Assembly: GCF_014636635.1 (NCBI RefSeq)
Contig: NZ_BMEO01000010.1
Span: forward strand, 37,285-101,284
Source of the DNA: Marinicella pacifica
GTDB lineage: Bacteria; Pseudomonadota; Gammaproteobacteria; Xanthomonadales; Marinicellaceae
Reading direction: 5' to 3'
DNA length: 64,000 nucleotides
Below, in pieces: positions 16,755-28,385 of this stretch. The notes beneath the pieces were generated by a model that was not told the DNA's origin, did no database searches, and saw only the letters and a list, made by a program, of their open reading frames with translations. Each line of letters opens with the position of its first letter. Position 1 is the first letter of the stretch. The position numbers and the translations under genes were made by a program.

Positions 16755-19358
16755 GTGCGCAGAATTTTGCACATTCGAAAGCTTTTTTTATTCGGCTTTT
16801 GGTTAAGCAGTGTCGCACTTGCGCAACAACAAACAACCCTCACTCAGACATCAGATTCCAGCAACAATCACGTCACTGCATCGACCGCGTTAGAAAAACA
16901 ACATTGGACCATCGGCTTTTTTCACGCACCACCTTTGGGTTTTCTGAATGAAAAAAATCAACCCGACGGCTTTATTGTTGACTTGTTGAATCATATTGCC
17001 CAACAACACAAACTTAATATCACATGGCAATATGGTGAATTCCCCGATTTACTGAATGCCGCTAAATTAGGCGCCATCGACATCTTACCTGGTCTCGGTT
17101 TCACAAAAGAACGGGCGCGCTCACTTATTTACAGCAACGAATCATTTGCCAATGTGTGGGGACAGGTTTTTTTGCCCATTAATTCAAAAGTCGAAAGTAT
17201 TCTGGACCTGAACGGTAAAACAGTGGCCATGTTAAACGGCGGCATCAATGGTGAAAATTTTTTACGGCATTGTAATCAATTTGAAGTGAGCGTCCAGTCC
17301 GTTTACAGCAACTCCTATGATGAAGTGTTCAACCTGTTGGCATCGGGTAAAGCGGATGCGGTTGTGGCAAACAATGTCTATGGACTTTATATGGCCAAAA
17401 AATATGACTTTTTTGCCAGTAATATTATGTTTAATCCGTTTAAAGTATTTATCACCCAAAATACCGACAGTCACCGTGCTTTTTTAGCATTGTATGACCG
17501 CAGCTTGCAGGAATGGAAAAAAGACCCGGATTCCTTTTACTATAAAACCCGACAAAAATGGCTGGACGTCGCATCTGATAAACCACTGCCCCAATGGCTG
17601 TATTACAGCCTGTTTTCAGTATTGCTGGTGGCCTTGGGCGCCCTCATTGCCGCCGTTTTATACCACCATAAATTTCATAAATCCACCGCGGTAATTATGG
17701 CGCAGCGCAAACAGTTAAGGCAGATTATAAACCACATGCCGCACCTTATCTTTTTGCACAACAACCAGGGCGATGTGTTGCTTATCAATCACAGTGCATC
17801 TGAATTTTTCGGCTTAGCCATTATGGATACAGGGCCTTTAAATATTTACCAGTTTGTTGCCCAAAACCAAAAATACAAAGGCTTAATTGAAAACGACTCC
17901 GCGTCCAATATTGTTTATAATGATGTCAAGGTCGTCAATGACCAGGAGCAAATGAGAAACTTAATGGTTTCTAAAACCTGGCTCAGTGATGACACCGGAA
18001 AATCACGGCTACTCCTGACAGTAGCGGTCGATATGACCGATATCAGGAATTTTGAACATCAGATTAAACACTTGGTTGAACACGATGAATTAACCGGGCT
18101 GGCCAACATTAACCTGATTCGTCAGCACTTACAGCAAGGGATTGATGAATGTGCTGATAAAAGCTGTCATGGCGCACTGCTGTTTATTGATATTGACCAT
18201 TTTAAAACCCTAAACGATGCGCAAGGGCACCGTCTGGGTGACATCATTTTAAAAACAGTGGCTGAACGCCTGTCAAATTTAGCGCGAACCAACGATCTGG
18301 TGGGACGTCTCAGCAGCAATGTTTTTCTGGTTCATCTTTCCAACCTGAATGAAAACGCTGAAATGGCTCAAAACAAAGCGGTAAAATGCGCTGAAGTTAT
18401 CTGCGAACGCATCTCAGAACCCATTGTGTATCATAACAAAACCTATCACGTTACCGCTTGTATCGGCTTGAGTCTCTATCCGCGTGACGGTAACCGGGTT
18501 TCGTTGTTGTTGCAACGGGCAGACACCGCATTATATGAAGCAAAAAACCGTGGCCGCAGTCGCATTAGGGTGTTCCATCAATACATGGAACAGGCGGTCA
18601 AAGAACGGCATACTTTAGAAACAGATATTCACCAGGCCTTAAAAAATGATGATATTAAACTGGTTTACCAACCCATTGTCACCTTCAGCGAAAATAATTG
18701 TAACGGATGGGAGGCTTTAGCGCGGTGGCAGCACCCGAAACGTGGGCTTTTGATGCCCGATACGTTTATTCCCATCATTGAGCAATCTTCACTGATGCCC
18801 GAATTCGGCTATTGGGTGTTTGAACGGGTTTGTCAGACCATTCAGCAACATCATACCAGTCATTCCGGTCAGTCTTTTTATATCAGCGCCAATTTATCCG
18901 TCAGTCAATTAAAAGACCGCCGGTTTATTGACAACATCAGCCGATTAATTAACCAGTACGCCATTAAACCCGGGATGCTGGAACTTGAGATAACAGAGTC
19001 GATTGCCATGTATGAAAGTAAACAGGCCGCTGACATCTTAAACCAACTTAAATTAATGGGTATTCGGATTGCCATCGATGATTTTGGAACCGGTTATTCT
19101 TCTTTTACCCAGTTAAAACAACTGCCGATTGACAAAATAAAAATTGACCAGTCATTTATTGAAGATGTACCCAATAACACAGAACATACGGCCATGATCA
19201 AAAGCATTATCGCCATGGCCCGAGCTATTCAATTGGATGTTGTGGCCGAGGGTGTCGAAACCCGGTCACAATATGAATTTTTACAGTCGCTGGATTGTGA
19301 TTTTTATCAGGGTTTTTATTTTGCAAAACCCTCTTCTCAGTTGCGATTTAAGTCTTAG
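16755..19358 (+). CDS. Periplasmic-sensing GGDEF/EAL protein, likely c-di-GMP phosphodiesterase
   Basis: An 867-residue inner-membrane sensor starting at GTG with GAGG 5 nt upstream. A signal peptide (about 1-23, ending VALAQQQ) leads to a periplasmic solute-binding protein family 3 domain (about 50-270, with PPLGFLNEKNQPDGFIVDLL). One membrane helix lies at about 282-303, followed by a PAS-like domain (about 315-430), a GGDEF domain (about 440-600) and an EAL domain (about 615-865). The GGDEF signature is replaced by RLSSNVFLV, so cyclase activity is probably lost. EAL motifs are intact (WEALARW, LEITES, IDDFGTGYSS, DQSFI, VVAEGVE), predicting phosphodiesterase activity. The ligand is unknown, perhaps an amino acid. 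The 3' end overlaps yaaA, convergent, by 11 nt. Confidence 0.93.
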   Translation: MRRILHIRKLFLFGFWLSSVALAQQQTTLTQTSDSSNNHVTASTALEKQHWTIGFFHAPPLGFLNEKNQPDGFIVDLLNHIAQQHKLNITWQYGEFPDLLNAAKLGAIDILPGLGFTKERARSLIYSNESFANVWGQVFLPINSKVESILDLNGKTVAMLNGGINGENFLRHCNQFEVSVQSVYSNSYDEVFNLLASGKADAVVANNVYGLYMAKKYDFFASNIMFNPFKVFITQNTDSHRAFLALYDRSLQEWKKDPDSFYYKTRQKWLDVASDKPLPQWLYYSLFSVLLVALGALIAAVLYHHKFHKSTAVIMAQRKQLRQIINHMPHLIFLHNNQGDVLLINHSASEFFGLAIMDTGPLNIYQFVAQNQKYKGLIENDSASNIVYNDVKVVNDQEQMRNLMVSKTWLSDDTGKSRLLLTVAVDMTDIRNFEHQIKHLVEHDELTGLANINLIRQHLQQGIDECADKSCHGALLFIDIDHFKTLNDAQGHRLGDIILKTVAERLSNLARTNDLVGRLSSNVFLVHLSNLNENAEMAQNKAVKCAEVICERISEPIVYHNKTYHVTACIGLSLYPRDGNRVSLLLQRADTALYEAKNRGRSRIRVFHQYMEQAVKERHTLETDIHQALKNDDIKLVYQPIVTFSENNCNGWEALARWQHPKRGLLMPDTFIPIIEQSSLMPEFGYWVFERVCQTIQQHHTSHSGQSFYISANLSVSQLKDRRFIDNISRLINQYAIKPGMLELEITESIAMYESKQAADILNQLKLMGIRIAIDDFGTGYSSFTQLKQLPIDKIKIDQSFIEDVPNNTEHTAMIKSIIAMARAIQLDVVAEGVETRSQYEFLQSLDCDFYQGFYFAKPSSQLRFKS

Positions 19359-20124
19359 GTTTGGGCTGTTTACGGATAAATACCCATGCATCGTCTGTTG
19401 ATAAATCTTTTTGAAATCGGTAGTCATCCACAACCAGCTGCTTGATGTCCTCAGGCTGATTAATCCGGTTTTTAATGATGGCACGCGCCATGGCACCGCG
19501 GGCAATTTTGGCATAAATGGCCACCACCCGGGTTTTACCGTCTTTGGTGTCTTTAAAGTTGATGGTGATTATTTTACTGTTCAGTTTTTTTGGTTTAACG
19601 GCTTTAAAGTATTCATTGGATGCCAGGTTAATGACCGTATCCTTATCTGAGCACTCAGTATTCAAACAATCTGTGATGATATCGCCCCAAAACTGGTATA
19701 AATTTTCATGGCCGTTGACCGCTAATTGGGTTTTCATTTCCAACCGGTAAGGCATGATCAGATCCAGGGGGTTTAAATAACCGTATAAACCGGACAGAAT
19801 CCTCAGATGATTCTGCGCAAACTCAAGGTCATCATAATCCATATCTTCGGCTTTTAAGCCACTATACACATCGCCCTGAAACGCCAGCACCGCTTGTTTG
19901 GCCGCGCCCAATTTAAAGGGTGTACTAAATTGCCGGAAACGTTCATAATTTAATTCCGCCAGGCGTTCACTGACCGACATCAGGGATTGAATTTCAGATG
20001 GCGACATTTTTTTTAATGCCACCATCAGCTTTTTGCTTTGAGACAACAGTTGTGGCTGACTGTGTGCTGTTACTTCAGATGGATCAAAATTTTGGCCTTT
20101 AGAAGGTGACAATAAAGTAATCAT
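19348..20124 (-). CDS. yaaA: Peroxide stress protein YaaA (DUF328/UPF0246)
   Basis: A 258-residue cytoplasmic protein of the YaaA family, which limits free iron and oxidative DNA damage during peroxide stress in E. coli. The N-terminal LLSPSKGQNFD, LNYERFRQF near 58, FQGDVYSGLKAEDMD near 80, and LRILSGLYGYLNPLDLIMPYRLEM near 107 are strongly conserved. It is the last gene of recA-recX-bioA-yaaA, and its ATG overlaps the bioA stop. Placement in a recA transcript fits a role in oxidative DNA damage, but that link is an inference. Confidence 0.93.
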   Translation of the reverse strand: MITLLSPSKGQNFDPSEVTAHSQPQLLSQSKKLMVALKKMSPSEIQSLMSVSERLAELNYERFRQFSTPFKLGAAKQAVLAFQGDVYSGLKAEDMDYDDLEFAQNHLRILSGLYGYLNPLDLIMPYRLEMKTQLAVNGHENLYQFWGDIITDCLNTECSDKDTVINLASNEYFKAVKPKKLNSKIITINFKDTKDGKTRVVAIYAKIARGAMARAIIKNRINQPEDIKQLVVDDYRFQKDLSTDDAWVFIRKQPKPKT

Positions 20125-21377
20125 AATTGACTCAGTGTTTTATAAATGGTTTCGGTTAAATAGGTCAGTTGTTGTTCATTAATGATATAAGGTGGCATGG
20201 TATAAAGCAAATTTTTAAACGGCCTGAGCCACACGCCATTTGTCACTAACTGGTTTTGAACATCTGACCAATTAGGTTCTTGATGCAATTCAATCACGCC
20301 AATGGCTCCCAGAACACGTACTGATTTCACACCTTTTAAATCAGCACAGGCAGCCAGTTGTCGGGTTAACTGTTTTTCCAGGCGTTTGATGTTGATTTGC
20401 CAGCCACCACTGAGCAACAAATCAATGGCCGCCCGGGCCACCGCACAGGCCAGTGGGTTGGCCATAAAAGTGGGGCCGTGCATAAACGGCTCATTAATAC
20501 CTTCAGCCACACGGCTGTTTGTGAGCACTGCCGATAAAGTCATGTAACCGCCGGTCAGGGCTTTCCCCAACACCAAAATATCCGGTACCACCTGAGCATG
20601 TTGATAAGCAAACAGTTCGCCAGTGCGGCCAAAACCGGTGGCAATTTCATCAAAAATCAGCAACACATCATAACGATCACACAGCACACGGGCTTTTTTC
20701 AGATAATTGGGATGATAGAAATTCATTCCCCCAGCACCCTGCACCACCGGTTCCACAATAACCGCAATAATTTCCTCATGATGTTGGCTTAAATGCACTT
20801 CAAGTTCAGTGATATAGTGATCAGCCCATTGCTGATGAAAGCCACATTGGGGTGATTCAATAAAAATATGGTTATTGAGCAAACGCCGAAACTTGTGGTG
20901 CATGCCGGTTACCGGATCGCACACAGACATGGCGCCAAAAGTGTCGCCGTGATAGCCTTGTCTGAAAGTCAGAAAGCGTTTTTTATTGTAAAAACCTTGC
21001 TCGAAACAATATTGCGCGGCCATTTTCATGGCCACTTCCACCCCCACAGATCCAGAATCGGCAAAAAACACATGCTGTAGGGGTTCTGCGGTGATATCAA
21101 TCAGCCGTTTGGCCAGAGAAATGGCGGGCTCATGGGTTAAACCACCAAACATCACATGTGCCATTTGGCTCAACTGTGATTGTATGGCAGCGTTTAGGAC
21201 CGGGTGGTTATAACCGTGGATACAGGCCCACCAGGAAGACATGCCATCGATTAAACGCCGGCCGTTTTCCAGCGTCAAATAAACACCGTCAGCTGAAACC
21301 ACCGGCAACGCGTTTGATTGTGCCGGCATGGCACTGTACGGATGCCAAATATGTCTGCCGTCAAAATCAATGTCCAT
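20121..21377 (-). CDS. bioA: Adenosylmethionine-8-amino-7-oxononanoate aminotransferase
   Basis: PLP-dependent class III aminotransferase making 7,8-diaminopelargonate in biotin synthesis, with S-adenosylmethionine as amino donor. It has 418 residues from ATG 21377. The open frame goes 44 codons further, but that part overlaps recX and lacks BioA character. Motifs are IWHPYSAMPAQSNALPV at the N-terminus, MSSWWACIHGYNHP near 50, the PLP Asp in LIFDEIATGFGRTGELFAYQHA near 230, and the Schiff-base Lys in LVLGKALTGGYMTLSAVLT near 262. Other bio genes are absent. The start lies 4 nt after recX and the stop overlaps yaaA. Confidence 0.95.
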   Translation of the reverse strand: MDIDFDGRHIWHPYSAMPAQSNALPVVSADGVYLTLENGRRLIDGMSSWWACIHGYNHPVLNAAIQSQLSQMAHVMFGGLTHEPAISLAKRLIDITAEPLQHVFFADSGSVGVEVAMKMAAQYCFEQGFYNKKRFLTFRQGYHGDTFGAMSVCDPVTGMHHKFRRLLNNHIFIESPQCGFHQQWADHYITELEVHLSQHHEEIIAVIVEPVVQGAGGMNFYHPNYLKKARVLCDRYDVLLIFDEIATGFGRTGELFAYQHAQVVPDILVLGKALTGGYMTLSAVLTNSRVAEGINEPFMHGPTFMANPLACAVARAAIDLLLSGGWQINIKRLEKQLTRQLAACADLKGVKSVRVLGAIGVIELHQEPNWSDVQNQLVTNGVWLRPFKNLLYTMPPYIINEQQLTYLTETIYKTLSQL

Positions 21378-21381
21378 CACT

Positions 21382-21834
21382 TTAATCCAATACGGATCGG
21401 ATGGCATCAGCAGGAAATCCGCGGCGGAACAAAAACCCCTGTCGTCTGGCTTTATCTTTAAGATCCCGGCAGGGTTTATTGTGGTATTTTTTTTGATAAA
21501 CCCGTTCAATCAACGCCTCAAAATCGACCTCAGCAGCGACTAAACCATGCTCAATGATTGCTTCCTCAAGCCCTTTTTGCTGTAATTCCAGGCTGATTTT
21601 AACAGGACCAAAACCCTTTTCGGCGCGTTGACGCCAATACACCTCGGCAAAGCGCTCATTACTCAGAAAATTCTGCTGTTGCAGTTCAGTCACCACCTGG
21701 TCAATCACCGCAGCCGTAAAATTTTTACGCGCTAATTTTTGCTGCAGTTCAAGCACACTGTGTTCACGCATAGCCAGCGAGGCCATCGCCGAAGATTTGG
21801 CTTTGGCCAGTTGGTCAGCATCAATTGCTGTCAT
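21382..21834 (-). CDS. recX: Recombination regulator RecX
   Basis: A 150-residue RecX, which binds RecA filaments and limits RecA activity. It shows the three-helix repeats of the family: ASLAMREHSVLELQQKL near 18, VVTELQQQNFLSNERFAEVYWRQRAEKGFGPVKI near 46, and EALIERVYQKK and RRQGFLFRRGFPADAI towards the end. The ATG overlaps the recA stop as TAATG, so translation is coupled to recA, the most common arrangement in proteobacteria. Confidence 0.95.
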   Translation of the reverse strand: MTAIDADQLAKAKSSAMASLAMREHSVLELQQKLARKNFTAAVIDQVVTELQQQNFLSNERFAEVYWRQRAEKGFGPVKISLELQQKGLEEAIIEHGLVAAEVDFEALIERVYQKKYHNKPCRDLKDKARRQGFLFRRGFPADAIRSVLD

Positions 21835-22874
21835 TACTCAGCTTCTTGTTCAGTTTGTTCAGCTTGTTGGGCTTTGACATCCTCTGCTTTTGGCAACAAT
21901 ATGTCGCGTATTTTGGCTTCAAGTTCAGCGGCCTGTTCAGGGTTATCTTTAAAATATTGTTTGGCATTTTCCTTGCCCTGACCAATGCGGGTCTCACCAT
22001 AACTGTACCAAGCACCGGCTTTGGACACCAGATTGTGTTCAACCCCGAGATCAATCAATTCACCAAGCAAAGATATACCCTGCCCGTACAAAATTTCAAA
22101 TTGTGCTTGTTTGAAAGGCGGTGCCAGTTTGTTTTTTACCACCTTGACCCGGGTATCATTACCAATCACCTCATCGCCTTTTTTAATCGCACCGATGCGT
22201 CTGATATCCAAACGCACTGATGAATAAAATTTCAGTGCATTACCGCCGGTGGTGGTTTCGGGGCTGCCAAACATCACACCGATTTTCATACGAATCTGGT
22301 TAATAAAAATCACCATACAATTGGTGCGTTTGATATTTCCAGTCAGTTTTCGCAAAGCCTGTGACATTAAGCGCGCTTGCAATCCCATATGAGAATCACC
22401 CATTTCACCTTCAATTTCTGCTTTGGGGGTTAAGGCGGCCACCGAGTCAATGACCACCAGATCAACGGCACCGGATCGAACCAACATATCACATATTTCC
22501 AAAGATTCTTCACCGGTATCCGGTTGCGAAACCAATAAATCGTCAATATTTACGCCTAATTTTTCGGCATATATGGGATCCAGAGCGTGCTCAGCATCAA
22601 TAAAAGCCGCGGTACCGCCTTTTTTCTGACATTCAGCCACCGCATGTAAGGTCAAGGTGGTTTTACCGCTGGATTCAGGACCGTAAATTTCAACCACCCG
22701 CCCCCGGGGCAGTCCACCAATCCCCAAAGCCACATCCAAACCCAGCGATCCGGTGGAATAAACATCGGTGGTCAAAGCGCGGTTATCACCCATACGCATC
22801 ACCGAACCTTTTCCGAATTGTTTGTCTATCTGGCCCAAGGCGGCAGCCAGGGCTTTCTTTTTGTTGTCATCCAT
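21834..22874 (-). CDS. recA: Recombinase RecA
   Basis: DNA recombinase and SOS co-protease. It has 346 residues from ATG 22874, chosen because GGAG lies 8 nt upstream; a TTG four codons earlier is inside that region. Visible are the N-terminal [25 protein letters not shown], Walker [13 protein letters not shown] near 66, Walker [11 protein letters not shown] near 140, the L1/L2 region with [18 protein letters not shown] near 210, and an acidic C-terminal tail ([13 protein letters not shown]). No perfect CTGT-N8-ACAG LexA box is visible in the 160 nt upstream, so SOS control, if any, uses a divergent box. Confidence 0.99.
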   Translation of the reverse strand: MDDNKKKALAAALGQIDKQFGKGSVMRMGDNRALTTDVYSTGSLGLDVALGIGGLPRGRVVEIYGPESSGKTTLTLHAVAECQKKGGTAAFIDAEHALDPIYAEKLGVNIDDLLVSQPDTGEESLEICDMLVRSGAVDLVVIDSVAALTPKAEIEGEMGDSHMGLQARLMSQALRKLTGNIKRTNCMVIFINQIRMKIGVMFGSPETTTGGNALKFYSSVRLDIRRIGAIKKGDEVIGNDTRVKVVKNKLAPPFKQAQFEILYGQGISLLGELIDLGVEHNLVSKAGAWYSYGETRIGQGKENAKQYFKDNPEQAAELEAKIRDILLPKAEDVKAQQAEQTEQEAE

Positions 22875-23036
22875 TGTGTGCTCCAAAAGTTTTTTGTATT
22901 ACTTAATGATCTGCCATTATCGCAGTTATGGCCTGAGAAAAAAATCGGATATCGCCAATATAATTGTCAATATTTTCTCACCTGTGTAGGATTTTACCCA
23001 CCCCATTCGCAAAAAGTGAGAATCAACTGATTTTTT

Positions 23037-23618
23037 TTAATGATCCATTGAACTCAATATGGCCTGTGCAATGTCGATGAAAGTTGATTCCCGGTTTATA
23101 TTGATGGGCATGTCCAAAGCCCGACCAATATCAGATCCTGAAATAATGCCGCGAATTTCATGGCTGTCGCGATCAACAACCAGACAATGCTTCTGGCGTT
23201 TTGACTTTAAAGTCTCAATCACATCAATGATTTTAGCACGACACAATTCCGTGTAATCAAAAGCCTTTAACTGATTCCGGTCTTGCATGAAATCTGTCAC
23301 CAGTATCTCATGTTCCCGGTGCCCCGCGGCCATTTTCTGAATCATTTTCTGCTCACTGAGATCATCGAGGGTCACCACACCCAAAAATCCACTTGCATCA
23401 TCAACCACAAACCGCAAACGGGCATGGGCATTTTCCATGATTAACCGGGCTTCTTTGGCGGTTGTTTTATGGTTTAAATGAAACGGCTGATACTGTTTAA
23501 AATCAGTCAATACCGATAACGCCGGTGACTGCAGGGTGATTTTTTGATCTTGTTGTGGACGGGTTAATTTGTCAACGGCAGTGACGTCATGTAACTTTAA
23601 AGGCACAATCATCAGCAT
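23037..23618 (-). CDS. CBS-domain pair protein
   Basis: A 193-residue soluble protein with two CBS domains (about 40-110 and 118-190). Signatures are HARLRFVVDDASGFLGVVTLDDL in the first and KHCLVVDRDSHEIRGIISGSDIGRAL in the second. CBS pairs usually bind adenine nucleotides and act as energy or ligand sensors. No catalytic domain is attached, so the regulated partner is unknown. It is a single gene between recA and the divergent mutS. A second in-frame ATG two codons downstream is equally usable. Confidence 0.85.
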   Translation of the reverse strand: MLMIVPLKLHDVTAVDKLTRPQQDQKITLQSPALSVLTDFKQYQPFHLNHKTTAKEARLIMENAHARLRFVVDDASGFLGVVTLDDLSEQKMIQKMAAGHREHEILVTDFMQDRNQLKAFDYTELCRAKIIDVIETLKSKRQKHCLVVDRDSHEIRGIISGSDIGRALDMPININRESTFIDIAQAILSSMDH

Positions 23619-23735
23619 TTCAACAGCTTATAAAGTCCCCCTATTTTAACTGATTCCTGGTTGGTATATGTGGCTCATTTTATGCTTTTGTTTTTGGTAG
23701 AATAAGCGGTTTATTTGACCCAAAGCAATCAATCC

Positions 23736-26293
23736 ATGACACAACAGCACACCCCCATGATGCAACAGTTCCTTAAAATCAAGGCCGATTATCAGGATAT
23801 GCTGCTGTTTTATCGCATGGGTGATTTTTATGAATTGTTTTTTGAAGATGCGAAACAGGCGGCGCGGCTTTTGGACATCACCCTGACGCAACGCGGTCAA
23901 TCTGCGGGCAAACCCATACCCATGGCCGGTATTCCTTATCATGCTGCGGATAATTATTTGGCCAAACTGGTGAAACAGGGGTTGTCGGTGGCGATTTGTG
24001 AACAGGTGGAAGCACCCGGCAGCGGCAAAGGCCCGGTCAAACGTGAGGTGGTGCGAATCATCACCCCGGGCACCATCACCGAAGAAGCCTTGCTGGATGC
24101 CCGCAATGATAATTTATTACTCGCGATTTTTGCGGAAAAAAACGTATGGGCGCTGGCATATTTATCCATGGGCAGTGGTGATTTTTATGTTCAGCGCATT
24201 AACGATTACACCACCCTTTTGGCACAATTAAGCCGGCTTAAACCCAGTGAAATACTGGTCAGTGAAAGCAGTCAGTTAGTGGAAGACTTATCGGATTACA
24301 CACTGCAACAAAGACCACCCTGGGATTTTGATGCAGACAGCGCATTTGATCTGTTAACCCGGCTCTATAAAGTTCATGATTTAGGTGGTTTTGGTATTGA
24401 AACCGGTGATGCTGTCTTACCGGCAGCCGGTGCTTTGTTGCAATACATCATGCACACTCAGAAAGTTGATTTACAGCATTTAAAGCCACCCCGGTTGGAA
24501 CAGCTTCATGATTACCTCCACATTGACGCCCAATCGCGTAAAAACCTGGAGATTGATCACCACCCGGACAATAAGGACCAACTGACTTTGTGCGGTTTTT
24601 TAGACCATTGCAGTACACCGATGGGCTCCCGTTTGTTAAGGGCACGTCTTAAACAACCCCTGCGTGACAATAAAACACTTAATCAGCGCCTGGATTTAAT
24701 CGAAGCTTTCATCAACCAAGCCGAATATGAATCCTGCCAAAGTCATCTAAAAAGTATCGGAGACATGCAGCGCATGGTGTCCAGAATCAGCCTGAAAACC
24801 GCCCGTCCGCGGGATTTGACCGGACTCAAAGAGGCTTTGTTTTGCGCCCGCGACATTCAGCAACAACTGAATGCTTCAGAGCATTCAGTGTTAACAAATT
24901 TAGCACGTAGTTTAAAAATCCATAAGGACATCGCCGAACATCTACAAAAAGCGGTTAAGGATAACCCGCCGGTGGTGATTCGAGATGGCGGTGTCATCGC
25001 TGATGGCTTTGACCCACAGTTAGATGAATTACGCACCATCAGCAGCGATGCCGGTCAATATTTGTTGGATTTTGAAAGCAAAGCTCAGGAAAACACCGGC
25101 ATCAAGGCCTTGAAAGTCGGCTATAACCGGGTGCACGGTTATTATATTGAAGTATCCAAACAGCACAGCGAAAAGGTTCCAGACCATTACATTCGACGTC
25201 AAACCTTAAAGGCCGTAGAACGCTATACCACACCGGAATTAAAAGAATTTGAGCAAAAAGTTCTCAGCAGCAAAGAAAAAGCACTGGCGTACGAAAAACA
25301 ATTATACGCAGAATTGTTAGATTATTTTTCACCGTTTATCAGTGATTTACAGGAAACCGCTGAGATTTTAAGTGAAATCGATGCGGCGTGTAATTTAGCT
25401 TCCCATGCGGTGTTGCATCATTATTGTCGTCCCGAGTTAAATGAAGACATAAACATCGAAATTGTTCAGGGACGACACCCTGTTGTTGAGTACCATTTAG
25501 ATAATCCTTTTGAAGCCAATGATTTGGCGATGGACAACAAGCGCCGCATGCACATGATTACCGGACCCAATATGGGGGGCAAATCCACTTATATGCGCCA
25601 GTCGGCATTGATTGTACTGCTGGCCAAAGCCGGCAGTTTTGTACCTGCCCAAAAAGCAGTGATTGGCGACATAGACCGTATTTTCACCCGCATTGGTGCC
25701 GGCGATGACCTCAGCAGGGGGCGTTCAACTTTTATGGTGGAAATGAGTGAAACCGCCACCATCTTACACCAGGCCACTCGAAACTCCCTGGTATTGATGG
25801 ATGAAATTGGTCGTGGCACCAGCACGTATGACGGCTTGTCGCTGGCCTATGCCTGTGCCAACCATCTGGCCAAAGAAAACTGCGCCTTATGTTTGTTTGC
25901 CACCCATTATTTTGAACTGACCGAACTGGCGCATGAATTAAACGGCGTCATCAATGTGCATCTAACGGCCATAGAGCATGACAATCGCATTGTTTTTTTA
26001 CACAAAGTGAAAAAAGGTGCCGCCAGCAAAAGTTACGGCATTCAGGTGGCTGCACTGGCCGGACTGCCCGAAAAAACACTTCAACAAGCCAGACATTATC
26101 TCAAACATCTGGAACAATCAGAACACACACAATCCAAACAAATGAGCCTGTTTGATGCGGCACAACAAGCCCCTATAAAAACCGAACCTCCCGCCTATGA
26201 AGCCTATCTGCGCCAACTCAATCCCGATGAGTTAAGCCCCAGACAAGCCTTGGAAAAACTCTATGAAATCAGGGCTATGGTGAACAAAACAAC

Positions 26294-26297
<4 letters not shown>
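23736..26297 (+). CDS. mutS: DNA mismatch repair protein MutS
   Basis: Mismatch-recognition ATPase. From ATG 23736 it has 853 residues, the same length as E. coli MutS; an in-frame TTG at 23715 is less likely. The mismatch-binding Phe-X-Glu is in [14 protein letters not shown] near 33. The connector and lever domains follow, then the clamp with [21 protein letters not shown] near 460. Walker A is [13 protein letters not shown] near 615 and Walker [17 protein letters not shown] near 690. The C-terminus carries the short helix region ([18 protein letters not shown]). Its last 4 nt overlap the converging TonB-domain gene. Confidence 0.98.
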
Positions 26298-27367
<1,070 letters not shown>

Positions 27368-27438
27368 GACTGTTCTCTTTTAATGCCGGACAATAAAAAC
27401 CAGTTAAATCAAACCATTCAACCGATAAACCTAACACT

Positions 27439-27466
27439 ATTCTACAAACTGTGACGGGGTTTGCAA
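27439..27466 (-). promoter_or_regulatory. Probable promoter of the TonB-domain gene
   Basis: Minus strand: TTGCAA at 27466-27461 and TAGAAT at 27444-27439, 16 nt apart, about 70 nt before the ATG. Confidence 0.5.
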
Positions 27467-27577
27467 TCTTTTTAATTGCCTAAGGCTAAATAATGAAGTT
27501 TTACACCTTTTACCCATGAAGGTCTGAGTCATGTGACGAATTTGGGCAGTCAAATACAATTCTGTTTAAATCAACGG

Positions 27578-28372
27578 TCAGGACCAATTGGGTTTTTGTT
27601 TATCTAAAAAGGCTTTAAGACCGGTTTGACCTTCTTCAGAGACCCGCACTGCAGCAATCACCTGGGTGGTGTATTCGTCGATTTTTTTCTGTTGGGGCAA
27701 GGTGCGTCCAACCACGGACATCACCAGCTTTTTGCTGATTTCTTTGGCATTGGGACCGGTGCTTGACAGGGCCAGGATAATTTCATCGACTTTAGAATCC
27801 AAATCATCACTGTCAACACACTCGGACAAAATACCCATGGCTTGTGCTTGGTGGGCATCAAAAATTTCTGCGGTTTGTAAATAACGGCGCGCTTTGCGCA
27901 TACCGATGGCATCAATCACATAAGGCGAAATGACGGCAGCCACCAAGCCTAATTTAGCTTCGGTGAGGCCAAATTTGGCATTGTCTTCAGCCACGGCCAT
28001 ATCGCAACAACATATTAAGCCGACGCCACCGCCAAAAGCCAGTCCGTTCACTTTTGCGATTGTGGTTTTACTGCAAAAATTAATGGTGCGCAATAAAGCG
28101 GCCAGGTTTTCTGAATCTTTTTTATTTTCTTCCTGGGTGGCACTGACCATACCTTTCATCCAGTTTATGTCGGCACCGGCCGAGAATGACTTGCCGGCAG
28201 CCTGTAGTAAAATAACCCGCACCGACTTGTCTGCATTGAGCTGTCTGAAACATTGGGTCAGTTCGGCAATCATTTCGGCGTTAAAAGCGTTATGCACCTC
28301 AGGACGATTCATGGTGACTGTGGCCAGGCCTTTTTTATCTACGGTTAATGTTAAGGTGTTAAAAGATTGCAT
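27578..28372 (-). CDS. liuC: Methylglutaconyl-CoA hydratase (crotonase family)
   Basis: Hydrates 3-methylglutaconyl-CoA to HMG-CoA in leucine breakdown. It has 264 residues from ATG 28372; the open frame extends 19 codons further, but the 13-nt gap after liuB favours this ATG. Features are TMNRPEVHNAFNAEMIAEL near 20, GKSFSAGADINWMKGMV near 65, NGLAFGGGVGLICCCDMAVA near 105, and FGLTEAKLGLVAAVISPYVI near 130 with the catalytic Glu position. The function rests on context and overall resemblance to LiuC. It is the last clear gene of the leucine cluster. Confidence 0.88.
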   Translation of the reverse strand: MQSFNTLTLTVDKKGLATVTMNRPEVHNAFNAEMIAELTQCFRQLNADKSVRVILLQAAGKSFSAGADINWMKGMVSATQEENKKDSENLAALLRTINFCSKTTIAKVNGLAFGGGVGLICCCDMAVAEDNAKFGLTEAKLGLVAAVISPYVIDAIGMRKARRYLQTAEIFDAHQAQAMGILSECVDSDDLDSKVDEIILALSSTGPNAKEISKKLVMSVVGRTLPQQKKIDEYTTQVIAAVRVSEEGQTGLKAFLDKQKPNWS

Positions 28373-28385
28373 AATGACTCCAAAA

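Noticed and set aside
21378..21509. 44-codon N-terminal extension of BioA
   Set aside because: It overlaps recX in another frame, and the family homology starts at ATG 21377.
22911..22925. CTG-N9-CAG upstream of recA as a LexA box
   Set aside because: The canonical box needs CTGT-N8-ACAG (CTG-N10-CAG). This one is a base short and lacks the flanking T/A, so I do not claim it.
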